Part shown: positions 30,096 through 39,949 of the stretch, piece after piece
How positions within the stretch are numbered: the first letter of the stretch is position 1
Layout: each line of letters begins with the position of its first letter
Origin: Strigamia acuminata
Lineage: Eukaryota > Arthropoda > Chilopoda > Geophilomorpha > Linotaeniidae
Reading direction: 5' to 3'
Assembly: GCA_949358305.1 (NCBI GenBank)
Contig: OX442322.1
Span: 2,170,001 to 2,234,000 of the forward strand
Length of the DNA stretch: 64,000 bases
Made by a program: the position numbers and the translations under genes
The notes under the pieces: model-generated
What the model was told of the DNA's origin: nothing
Database searches by the model: none
Seen by the model: only the letters and a program-made list of their open reading frames with translations

Positions 30096-31842
30096 TGTGA
30101 TGATTACAAATCGATAGTTATCAATGTTCACCATAGATGGCGCTGTTTAATCAACGCGCGTATTTCAAACTCGGTTAAAACTAAAAAGTGTGATAAATAA
30201 TTATTTAAACACGGTGAATAAAATATAACTATTTTATTCAATATGAATTAAGTATTAATTACTTGATGGTGTTGATTCTATCGAATCAATATCCACATTA
30301 CTTACCTGTCAAAGGGAACCAATCGGACCTTTCTGGACCCCAACTGGGCCCATCTGGACATAGTCATATATTAGGTCCGGACTAGTGACCCACGAATCCA
30401 CCGATTCGTACGCTGATTGGCTGTCGCCAATCTAGTAGTTCTACAGAACTATATAAGCTTCAGTTTTCTCACTTCCACTGCCTGGCTTGATAACTGAACT
30501 TGTATATTGTCTGTAGTTGAATTGTTATCGTTTGATTTCATTATTCTCTATCGACACATCAGGCCACCTCAGCTCTCCACAGTTAGTATTCATTACTATT
30601 TTGTTATTGCTGTTGTAGGGCTATTTCGGGAAGGCTAACTCCGGTAATAGACATGCATCCGCATGAAATGGCCCCGTAACGTTAGCCAGCTGTTCTACGG
30701 GACAGTAGGACTTCGTACGGTGGCTTAATATAACGGTCGTATACAGTACGACCTTGCTAAATGAAAGTAGGTCCCTCAGCTAACTGGCCACAGTCCGCTG
30801 CAGGATGGTTGTTGTAAACAGCCCACGCAGGTTCCCGTCTTTCTACGATTGGTCCTTCCGCTCGTTAAAAGTCGGTAAAGGCCTAATGCACAGGTAACAC
30901 GCCGGGTTGGTAGCCCGTGAGTAATATCTTCAGATGTTGCGGTAAATAACTACCTGGATAATGGTAATCCAACGGCAGTGGCCAAATAATATTTTACCCG
31001 GTGCTCGATCATTGGATCCCGCCATCGTAAGGCATGCTGGCGGATGGAGGAGTCAAATCCTCCCGCGATGGTTCTCTCGACCGTCATGACGGTCCCCGCC
31101 CCATCGTACCCTCCGGGTTAGTAACCCGTGAACAGGAGTTGAACAACACTGTGTTAAATAAATTACTCGGGCATTGGTAATCCTGTATTGGCAATATCTT
31201 TTTATACCGGTAAGTCCATAGAAATGTTTACCTGGTGGTTGGTACCACCGATAGCAAGTTAAAGCACACAATTAAATACTCGGCGCCTGATCACGAGATC
31301 TTGTCGTCGTAAGGCATGCTGGCGGATGGAGTCTCAACAACTCCCGCGACGTTCTTTCAATTGTCGTGACGGTCCCCGCCCAATTAATATTTATACAACA
31401 ATTCATTTGTTGTATTCCACTAATTACTTTACTTTTATTCATTTGGAACATGGAATATTCTGTTGAATATTCCTACTTATGCGAAGGACTCTTCGCGTTA
31501 TTAGATACTCGATGCTGCGGACCAAATACGTCTCCGTAGCGATATTTGTGACGATGCCGCAAGTCAGCCGTATCCCTCTGGCTTCGCCCGGATCCTCAAC
31601 CAGTTGATGCCGCCCGTTTACACGCGTCAAGAACCCATATTTTGTTGTTAATATTTAGTAATAAATATGTCATGTCACACTAAAACTGTAAGTTATTTCT
31701 ACTTGATTACATATTCATGTTTGTGAAGGCTTCCGTAGCTTATCTCGGTTAGGTTGTTGCTAAACTTAGCAACGTCTTGTATAAACCGAATTATCTATCT
31801 CAAAAAGGACTAATAAATTAGCCCAAAAGTAGAATCGTCACA
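30096..31842 (+). repeat. Gyp-3 3' LTR
   Basis: 1747 bp, same ends as the 5' LTR, about six differences seen by eye. It is followed by the second AACT target copy at 31843-31846. Confidence 0.95.
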
Positions 31843-32108
31843 AACTCTCAAAATGGTTTACAATTGTCCACAAAAACAAAATAAAGTTACTCACGGCTAC
31901 CAGCACACTTAACAGGCTCAAATCCTCAACAGTCAGGCGCTCAAGTTTATCGCTTCTACGCGTTTTCAATCTCCGCCCGCTTACACGAGGCAAACGCGTT
32001 GCTCAACAAGTGGAAAAACAATGGCGGTCACACACATGTGCGACAAATGACTCATTGGTCAGCTGACCAATGGCAACGCCACCACTTGAGCAAATTATTT
32101 ACTAACAA

Positions 32109-33065
32109 TCACAAATAGCGAACTTGAGTCCCGACATGCGCAGAATGAACATGAAAAAGTGCAACAACCGCAGAAAATAAACAAAATACACTAAAAATTG
32201 ACAACGAATAAATAAAAACATTGACACAATTAAGAGGGGGTTTCTGCCGCAATTCTCGATGTTTTGACGCGTTTATTCCTTTTTTTTTTAAGTTGACGCA
32301 AATACTTCGAACTTCAGTTTGGAATTTAACGACGCGTGCAGAAATATCGTCCAAGTCTTCTTGGGGAATGTCCTCATCGATTTCCAGCTCAGAATCTAAT
32401 TCCTCGTGATCCTCCGTCCCACTAGCCACACTGGAGACATCGGAAACCTCAATTTCCGGCTCTTCAGTCTGGTACCAATGGCGAAGATCTGACACATGAA
32501 TTGGTTGGGAAATTTTCCCGTCTTGGTCCATCAGGAGCACGGTATTTGGTCCAAGGAGTCGATGAATCATATAAACACCTTCAGTTCGATGCTAGAAACC
32601 CGAACTTATTTGTTTATCAGTTGATGACAAAACACGACTTTTGACGGTGACCCAATCCCCAGGTTTAAACGTATGGGACCGCCTTTTTCGATCATACCAA
32701 CGTTTATGGCGTAGATGGGCGGCATCCAGATTCTTCCTCGCCTCCTCGCGGATGCGTAATAAGTATCGATGAAGAAAACGCGATTCATCTGGCGGCAAGG
32801 GTTCTCCGTCGTCCGTGCCAGAGTCGACGTCTCCTGGAAAACGTGCTTCCTGTCCTGTGACCATCATGTAAGAAGAAAATTTAAGGGAAGTCTGGTAGGC
32901 AGTATTAATTACTAAAATGAAAGAACCAATGTGCTTATCCCAACGCGTATGTTCGTCTACATACGCGAGGATACACGTTTTTAGTGATTGATTCAGTCTT
33001 TCTGCCAAGTTCCCTTGCGGATGATAAGCAGAAATGTACTTATTTACCATTCCCATCTCCCACAC
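32109..33065 (-). pseudogene. pol: Gyp-2 integrase, C-terminal half plus acidic/hydrophobic extension
   Basis: Frame from about 33065 down to 32109 with a single in-frame TAG near 32592. It starts with AYHPQGNLAERLNQ, which holds the catalytic Glu, and continues with a FKPGDWVTVKSR motif. After the stop the same frame gives a GPY-like region (RLLGPNTVLLMDQDGK), an acidic stretch, then a hydrophobic helix of about 24 residues (FIYSLSIFSVFCLFSAVVAL) near the end. A membrane-type helix fused downstream of integrase is unusual for Gypsy elements. It could be the remnant of an envelope-like gene fused by mutation, or a chance frame. Confidence 0.75.
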
Positions 33066-33745
33066 TGTGCCTGGAACTTGGCAGAGCGAAAGGTTGGGGC
33101 GTTATCACTTATTATAGTTTTTGGATAAGTCCATCTACAAGTGAATTTCTTAAGTTGTTTAACGGTTGTGGAAACGTCCGCCTTTTCAGTGAGTCTAACG
33201 TCCACCCAGCGACTAGCTGCATCCACCATTACGAACGCGTAGCAGTGTCCGCCAGTGGACCTCAACTTTTTCCCGAAGTAGTCGACGTAAATAGTCTGAA
33301 ACAACCTTCTCGGTTTCGCGGTCTCCATCTCGCCATACGGTAGTCTCCTCTCGACCTTCGCCCTTTGACAAGGTTCACAAACTTTAATCCAATTTGCCAC
33401 ATCCTTTTTCATCCCCGGCCAAAACACACGTGTTTTTAGACGCATTAGTGTTTTCTCGATCCTGAGATGGCCGGAGGTTGGTGGGAAATGTAAGCAATGA
33501 AAATACTTGTAACGAAGGGATTGAGGGAGGTAAATACGACGCGTAGGAGCTCGTTGACCGATCTTAGTTGGTGGAAACTTGCAGAGCAGACCGCGGTGTA
33601 ACGCCATGTCCACTGCTCGTTTCTTCATTTCTTCGGCCTCCATCTCACCTGGCGGCAGATACTTCGAATTGAGATATAATATAAGTCCCTTGGACCATTC
33701 ATCGGCTAGTTGGGCTTCTTTAACGGCTTTCTGTGTTGGGAGTAG
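33044..33745 (-). pseudogene. pol: Gyp-2 integrase, N-terminal half
   Basis: Contains the HHCC region (HCLHFPPTSGHLRIEKTL, then CEPCQ), a VFWPGM motif, the first catalytic Asp (TIYVDYFGKK) and the second (IISDNAPTF). It ends by frameshift at about 33055, where the frame holding the catalytic Glu takes over. The upstream end is cut by Cop-3 around 33740. Confidence 0.85.
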
Positions 33746-36527
33746 CACACCAACACTCTCGGGAAACATATACTTCTTAACTATCACGGACAACTTCTCT
33801 CGTTATTCGACAGTCTACTTAATGAAGAAGAAGGACGAAGTATTTGACATTTTCCAAAAACACGTGAAACGGATAGAACGATTGCTTGGAAAATCGGTTC
33901 TAGCAATTCGTACGGATAACGGTATGGAGTTCTGCTCAAACAAGTTTGGAGAGTACCTCCAAGGACTAGGAATCGCCCACGAAAGGACTAACGCGTACAC
34001 TCCAGTCCAAAATGGCGTTTCCGAGAGACTCAACCAGACATTAGCGAATGGAATGCGAGCGCTTGTGTACGATGCCGGCTTGGAACATCGATTCTGGAGA
34101 GAGGCCATCCTGACTTTCAACTATCTCAGGAACAGGATCGCAAAGCTGAATTCGGACAAGACGCCGATGGAATTGTATTACGGACGGAAACCATCACTTA
34201 GACATTTGAGAAAATTCGGGAGTTTATGCTTTGTGCAGAAAAGAATTCGAGATGGCAAAATCGACAACAAGAGTCTGCATGGCATTATGCTCGGGTATTC
34301 AAGAATCACGAAAGGATATAGAGTATGGTTGCCGGAGTTTTCCAAAGTAATTGAAACCAGCGACGTGAAGTTCGTGGAGAGCAGGCGCGGTGTTGAAGGC
34401 GTGCTGGGCCTACCAGAAAAGTACACGACTTACATCGATAATTTGGACGATAATATGGACAATGACAGTGATCGCCAATATTATTCGGATGAAGATGTCA
34501 GGCCGCCGCTACCCCCGCCAGTTCCAGTTAAGAAGAAGGAAGATCCACAACTGGAATTGCCTCCAGTTAAATTGAAATTTAGACTGCCAGATGAGGAGTT
34601 GCGACACAATTTGCCAGGAGTGAAACTTCCAAACGTTTTGCCACAACCTGGACAAACACCTTTGAATCCAGTTGCAACAATTCCAGCGCTAGTTTGGAAG
34701 AAAACAGAGAAAGTCAGACCGACTGGACAGAGAGATGTCGAGTACACGATCGAGGGCTACGACAAGCCCAAGTTACGCTCGATACCTGACGTGAAGCGGT
34801 ATTTTACTGACCACAATCTTCGCGTACCAGAGCATCTGTTTGAGGACAAAAGAAAGAAGAAGCCCTCAGAATCGAATACGACAACGGATAGTGTTGACGT
34901 GGACTTTGATGATGTGAATATCAACTTTGAAGCCAACCACCTAGAAGTCCACGTACCCGTACGTTATGAGGAAATTGCGACTTTACCCGAAAAGAATGAA
35001 TGGCGCCAAGCGATGAACGACGAGATTGACACCATGCATGAGCGCGAGGTTTGGGAACTTGTTCCACCGCCGCCCAACACTAAGATAGTGGGTTGCAGAT
35101 GGATTTATACGACCAAACAGAACGAAGAGGGAGAAATTGCACGTTATAAGGCGAGACTTGTCGCGCAAGGATTTTCCCAAGTCTACGGCGAATCCTATGA
35201 AGAGACATTCTCACCTGTGGTAGACTTTTCAATCGTGCGCTTTATGTTCACGCTACTCGTCTGTATGCTCAAATGGTCGTACATTCAGGCAGACGTCAAG
35301 TGTGCATACCTTTATGCAAAATTGCATAAAACAGTCTACATGCGCCAGCCAAAAGGTTTCATCATTGAAGGCAAAGAGAACTATGTCTGCAGGCTCCTCC
35401 GAGCCATCTATGGCTTGCACCAGTCTGGAAGAGAATGGGGAATAGAACTGGAGGAGACTTTATTGAAATTAGGACTAGAACACGTCAATTGGTGCAATTG
35501 CAATTATAAATACGGAGATGTTGCGTACCTAATCGTCTACGTTGACGATATCGTTGTCTTCGGAAAGCAGTACGAAGATGCGATGAATATACTCAACATG
35601 ATTGGAACGCAATTCGATTTAGTGATTCTCGGACAAACGAAGAAGTTGCTAGGAGTCGAATTTCACTCGCACAAACAACAATTGGTTCTACATCAAAGAT
35701 CGTACGTGAACAAAGTGTTGTTGAAATTCAAAAATCACTTGGAACATGTGAAGATTCGATCTCAACCGATGACGAAAGCAACTGTTCTCACGAAACGAGA
35801 TTGTCCGGACACAATTGATGAATTCAAAGCCATGGAAGGAATTCCATATAGAAGCTTACTTGGATGTTTAGCATTTATCGCGTCGAGAACAAGGCCTGAC
35901 ATGACTTATGCAGTGAACATCCTGAGCCAATTTCAATCGAATCCAGGGTGGGACCACTGGATTGCGCTACTGGACTTACTCAGTTATCTGAGAACAACAA
36001 GAAACCACGGATTAATGTTGTTCCCGAATGATCGGATCGAGGTAATCGGATACAGCGACTCCGATTATGCGAACAACAGAGACGACCGAATTTCCGTTGG
36101 AGGAACACTAGTGACTTTGGGCAGCACACCCATCTACTGGCGGACCTTCAAACAACGGAACGTGACACTGTCAACAATGGAGGCGGAGTACGTAGCCCTC
36201 ACAGAAACTGTTAAGGACTATATTTGGATTGTTCGTGTTCTGCACGAAATATCCCCAGAATTGGCTGGAAGATTCTCTCATTATGTCATGTGCGACAACA
36301 TATCAACGGTGGACTTCACAAAATCTTGTGTTGAGAACAGAAAAACAAAGCACATTGACATCCGTTACCATTTTATAAGAGAACTTGTTAAAAGAGATAA
36401 TCTTCTAATTGTTCACGTAGGCACAAAGTCCAATCATGCCGACATTTTTACAAAGTCAGTTGACAAAGCTGACTTGGTAAAGTTTTGCGATCGCTTCTTA
36501 GTTGATTTGAGCATTTTGCGGGCTTAA
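33740..36527 (+). CDS. pol: Cop-3 pol fragment (integrase, MBD-like linker, RT, RNase H), open
   Basis: The open frame continues upstream into antisense Gyp-2 sequence to about 33579, but the Copia part starts near 33740. Integrase core: ITDNFSRYSTVYL, RTDNGMEF with the second Asp, NGVSERLNQ with the Glu; the first Asp region is lost. Then a PPLPPPVPV-rich linker and an MBD-like segment at 34694-34847 (WKK, RDVEY, LRSIPDVKRY). RT has ARLVAQGFSQ, FSPVVDFS and YVDDIVVFG. RNase H has SDSDYANN and STMEAEYVALTE. No stop occurs before the end at 36527, unlike Cop-1 and Cop-5. With the N-terminal half gone it cannot be an autonomous element. Confidence 0.9.
34694..34847 (+). other. MBD-like module in Cop-3
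   Basis: Between integrase and RT the protein reads W-K-K-T-E-K-V-R, then RDVEY, then KLRSIPDVKRYF. The order and spacing match the methyl-CpG-binding domain pattern: W.RR/K, the D-V-Y strand, and RS(K/R).E(L/V).RY. The second element, Cop-4, shows the pattern more fully. This is assigned from pattern only. Confidence 0.55.
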
Positions 36528-36556
36528 TCAGGAATGAGATAATACGGGGGGCCGAA

Positions 36557-36854
36557 TGTTAAGATATAATGTATATTGATAAGCAATCACTTTTACAACA
36601 TGTGTGTATATATATCTTTGCGTATTATCATGTAACTAAGTGTTAATGTATGTGTTTGGCCAACGCGAGTGATCGCAACGTTTGTTTACATACAGTGTCT
36701 GTATGCTGCCTACAGGTGGCGCTGATTGCATTGAGGTCATGTGACCAATCAATAAAGCTCACTTGATGTTTTGGTTCTCACCTGTTAACATGATGTGTAT
36801 TTCTTTCACCTGATGTGTTTTTCCAATCCACTACATTTGCAACACTATTCAACA
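36557..36854 (+). repeat. Cop-3 3' LTR
   Basis: 298 bp, from TGTTAAGATATAATG to TATTCAACA, preceded by a polypurine tract ATACGGGGGG. A CAATAAAGCTC block at about 36749 is the likely polyadenylation signal, shared with Cop-1. Confidence 0.85.
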
Positions 36855-37990
36855 CTCACTGTCTAACGACATTTCGCTGGCTTTCGAGCTCGTAGAGCGA
36901 TCGAAGATTATGGGAACTTTTTTCAGTCTTCCGACCGGTCGCTTCTCCACAACCTTTTTTGGTCGCCCCCGTTTTCTCTTCTCAGGAACGTCAGTTGGCA
37001 AGGAAACTGCACCTGACTCTTCTTCCGAGGTTGGTGGAATTGGACGCGTTACGGGTAAGGATTTAGGCTGCGTCATATCCCCGCTGGCCGGAATCTTCCA
37101 CGGACGACCTCTTTTCCTTTTTACAGGAACGTCTTCCTTAGGCAAAGACACCGCCACAGATTCTTCGTCCGACACAGGCAGAGTAGACTGTGCTCCCGGC
37201 AAGGATCCCGCCAGTGTCGGCCCCTTCGCAATGGGATTATTCCGTGGACGTCCCGGTCCTCTTTTTGGGGATCCGTCTCCAACTGGGAAAGTATCCACCG
37301 CGAGAGTCGACTGAGCGTTCAATCTCGCCAGGAACGCAAGTTTCTGTTTACGCATCGTTACCGCTCTAACGATTTTACAGTTGGATGATTTCCAATGAGT
37401 CACCTCATCTAACTCCTTCATTTTGAGTACTGGCCAGTCGTTGAAATCGTCGAAGTACGCGCAGTAATACGTGTCATCCAACGCTGGACAGTCTTCGTCA
37501 TCCAGCTCGATCGGCGGGTCAACTGGCGCCCGACTCAACGCATCGGCGACCCGATTCTTTGTCCCACTACAGTGGAGGAATGTGAACCGGTATTCCGACA
37601 GCAAAAGAATCCATCTCGCCAGTCGGCCCTTTGGCTCACGCTGGGCCCAAAGCCACGTTAAAGACTTGTGATCACTCTCAAGATAGAAATCCATTAATTC
37701 GAGGTATGCTCTAAAGCGTTTAACGGCCCAGACGGCGGCCAGTCACTCAATTTCCGTCGTGTAGTTCTTCTCTGCACTGTTTAAGGCTCGTGACGCGAAA
37801 GCAATTGGGACGCGTACGCCATCATTGTTGATCTGCGTCAATGCAGCTCCCAGACCAGAGTAACTCGCATCTGTTTGTAAGATGTAAGGCTTACTCCAGT
37901 CGGGGAAATTCCGGTGCAAAGTAGACAACGACACTTGATTTTTGAGATACTCAAACGCCGCTTGATGCGCCGCCGTCCAGTTCCATGGCG
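36855..37990 (-). pseudogene. pol: Gyp-2 RNase H followed by AT-hook-like linker
   Basis: Minus frame with one in-frame TGA at about 37743. RNase H motifs: LQTDASYSGLGAAL, then ESDHKSLTWLW and NRVADALSRAP. After RNase H comes about 180 residues of Pro/Ser/Thr-rich sequence with repeated basic cores: RGPGRPRN, RKRGRPWK, RKRGRPKK and RPVGRLKK. GRP flanked by Arg/Lys is the AT-hook signature for minor-groove binding of AT-rich DNA. The frame is cut by the Cop-3 insertion before integrase. Confidence 0.8.
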
Positions 37991-38787
37991 CAACTTTTGG
38001 TCGATATAGGCATCGATTATTTCCCTCTTTGCCGGATTCACCGGACGTACCGGGACATGAATAGGTCAGAAATTAGGCTTCAGATTCACTTCAAACTGTG
38101 TATTATTGCAGAGCCCCAATTCCTCACAAAAAATATGAGCAACTGGTTTCAACGCGTCCATTAAATGATTAATGCGTTTTGGCTCCAACTGATTACACAG
38201 CTGATCATACACCCAAGCGAGGTTGGTAGGATCTCTGTTTGGGATGTATTGGACGAAATTCACATCGTGCTGTCTAAACTCTATTCCAAAAAGTATTACA
38301 AATACTCCCATTGGTTGGTTGGTTGAGACACTTTAAAAAATCTTCGCACAAGTCTACTGGAATCTGAAAACAGCATCATATTCAAGACACAACTGAACTG
38401 AGAATCTCCCAACCAATGGGAGTATTTGTAATACTTTTTGGAATAGAGTTTAGGAGTACTTTCCGCCTTTTGACAAGCAGAAGAGGTCTCCATGTTGTCG
38501 ACAACCTTTCTCTCTCCACTCGGAGAATCTGCAGTCTCAACCAAGGTTCGTTTAGCCCCTGCTTTAACTTTTGCTTTACGTAATTTAATGGCTCGACGCA
38601 TCTGACTCAAACACATGGCCTTTTTCCCAGGTTTACACGTAACTCGCACGATGCGCTTTCGTGCGGTTTTTTCCCGTCTCTTAGGTGACCATATGAATGT
38701 CCATTTTTGAGCGTCTTGCCCTCTTCGAGCAACAACCACCTTAACAATACAAGGATTGTCTACCTGTGGGGGCTTGAATAGCTCCAC
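37970..38787 (-). pseudogene. pol: Gyp-2 pol remnant with most of RT deleted
   Basis: Minus-strand pieces between protease and RNase H. A segment ending NPAKREIIDAYIDQKLRHG resembles the start of a Gypsy RT, but the sequence then passes at about 37975-37985 straight to the RNase H entry (WNWTAAHQAAFEYL) in another frame, so the RT palm with its YxDD box is gone. The part at 38453-38787 is basic and Lys-rich. A 178-bp MITE (38275-38452) interrupts it. Confidence 0.75.
38275..38452. mobile_element. MITE-1 with 44-bp perfect inverted repeats
   Basis: Arms 38275-38318 and 38409-38452 are perfect reverse complements over 44 bp, starting TAAACTCTATTCC, with a 90-bp loop. If the outer TA is a target duplication this fits a Tc1/mariner-type MITE. 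It interrupts the Gyp-2 coding region. Confidence 0.8.
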
Positions 38788-38869
38788 TTCAAAATTACGC
38801 TAATTGGTGGTTTTGTGGCAACCACAGGTTTCTTCTCTGCCTTCTCCTCTTTTGAAGGAATCTCCGGGG

Positions 38870-39439
38870 TCAGTTCCTCCACCTTTTGGCCGACAAGCTT
38901 AACGGGCACCGCCGTTTCCTCTGGCTTGGGGACCGGCGGATTTCGCAAAGCCCCTTAACCACAATTCCCTCCGGAAGAGAAGGTTGTTCCTTTGTTAAAG
39001 GGAATAAGATCACTGGATCGGATGCCCTAGCTTGCTCTTCTGTGAGGAAGGGATGCCTCGTGCCATCCCTATGGAGGAACCAGTATTCGTTGGCGTGGTC
39101 TACACAGAGACCAACTGCCTCACAAAAGTCCAATCCCAAGAGGAGCTCTTGAAACCCCTCCTCTATGATGAGGCAAGTAAAGCAAACTACCGCCGTGGGA
39201 GCACGGACGGCTAGTTGTGCACAGCCAACCACTTTGGTGATATGATTGTCGGCTGTCCGGATGGTTTCATCCAGTTTCACCATTTCTATGCCTATCTCTT
39301 TGGCGAGCCTTTTGTACAATGACATAGTCATTATGCACGTTTGCGCACCGCTGTCCATCATTGCAATGAACTCGATGTTGATTCAGGCAATTTTAACAAA
39401 GGCCGCGTCTCGCCGACAAAGGTCCTGCAACCCGATTAT
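38870..39439 (-). pseudogene. pol: Gyp-2 protease
   Basis: Aspartic protease of the retropepsin type on the minus strand. The active-site motif MMDSGAQTCI lies at about 39350 and the second conserved block ELLLGLDFCEAVGL follows about 70 residues later, normal spacing. The frame is open over this region but enters another frame downstream. The upstream gag/protease boundary is interrupted by MITE-2. Confidence 0.85.
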
Positions 39440-39449
39440 CAATTTCGGC

Positions 39450-39939
39450 GGGTCAGGTCATTCCCTCGAATCCCGTTTCATCAAATCCCAGTTTTTTTGC
39501 GTTTTTTGAAATGTGCAAAAATAGGGATCGTTTCATCGAATTCTAAATTAGGCGGTACGTTTCATCGAATTCTAAATTAGGCGGTACGTTTCATCGAATT
39601 CTAAATTAGGCGGTACGTTTCATCAAATTTTCGGCCATCATCGGGGATGTTATTCAAGTGGCTACCTGGTTAGGTTAGGTTGTGTTAGGTCATGTTAGAT
39701 CAGGTTAGGTTAGGTTAGGTCAGGTCAGGTCAGGTTAGGTTAGGTTAGGTTAGGTCAGGTCAGGTCAGGTTAGGTCAGGTCAGGTCAGGTTAGGTCAGGT
39801 CAGGTCAGGTTAGGTCAGGTCAGGTTAGGTTGTTGGTTTTGATGTTTGTACCGTTTCATCGAATTTTGCGAAAAACGGTACGTTTCATCGAAAAAAACGG
39901 GATTCGATGAAACGGGATTCGAGGAAATGACCCGACTTC
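39450..39939. mobile_element. MITE-2, 490 bp, Mutator-like, with tandem and telomere-type repeats inside
   Basis: Imperfect terminal inverted repeats of about 35 bp share TCCTCGAATCCCGTTTCATC (one mismatch in the left arm). Flanking direct repeats CAATTTCGGC at 39440-39449 and 39940-39949 suggest a 9-10 bp target duplication, typical of Mutator-like elements. Inside are three 29-bp units (GGCGGTACGTTTCATCGAA core, about 39535-39621) and a TTAGG/TCAGG array (39668-39832). It sits in the Gyp-2 gag-protease region. Confidence 0.8.
39668..39832 (+). repeat. Interstitial TTAGG/TCAGG array
   Basis: About 33 pentamers, mostly TTAGG and TCAGG in register, written GGTTAGGTTAGG and GGTCAGGTCAGG. TTAGG is the common arthropod telomere repeat and TCAGG a known variant in some beetles. 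Here it is internal to MITE-2, not a chromosome end. Confidence 0.88.
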
Positions 39940-39949
39940 CAATTTCGGC

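Larger units (their letters stand above)
11886..31842 (+). mobile_element. Gyp-3, large Ty3/Gypsy element with 1747-bp LTRs and a third ORF
   Basis: Two 1747-bp LTRs (11886-13632, 30096-31842) flank a tRNA-Gln primer-binding site, gag, pol, a third ORF and a polypurine tract. A 4-bp direct repeat AACT flanks the element (11882-11885 and 31843-31846). Comparing the LTRs by eye I found about six differences, mostly transitions, so insertion was fairly recent. The pol is split by Cop-2 with a 5-bp target duplication; without Cop-2 the element would be about 13.8 kb. RNase H is largely missing, with a frame change at about 25079, so this copy is defective. It appears to be inserted in Gyp-2. Confidence 0.95.
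33740..36854 (+). mobile_element. Cop-3, 5'-truncated Ty1/Copia element inside Gyp-2
   Basis: Copia sequence begins within the integrase domain (homology to Cop-5 from about 33740) and runs to a 3' LTR at 36557-36854. Gyp-2 resumes at about 36855 on the other strand. The 5' LTR, gag and protease are absent, yet the remaining pol is open. The left junction may reflect deletion after insertion; I could not establish a target duplication. Confidence 0.9.

Noticed and set aside
31839-31850. 5-bp target duplication for Gyp-3
   Set aside because: A 5-bp version would need the final A of the LTR; 4 bp (AACT) is what the sequence supports, and the solo LTR also shows 4 bp (CAGA).
33579-33740. N-terminal extension of the Cop-3 ORF
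   Set aside because: This part is antisense Gyp-2 integrase sequence that happens to be open; homology to Cop-5 starts only near 33740.
36855-36865. Target duplication flanking Cop-3
   Set aside because: Short shared strings such as ACACTC occur on both sides, but with the 5' end of the element missing they cannot be distinguished from chance.
39668-39832. A true telomere or chromosome-end junction
   Set aside because: The array is bounded by MITE-2 inverted repeats and Gyp-2 coding sequence on both sides.
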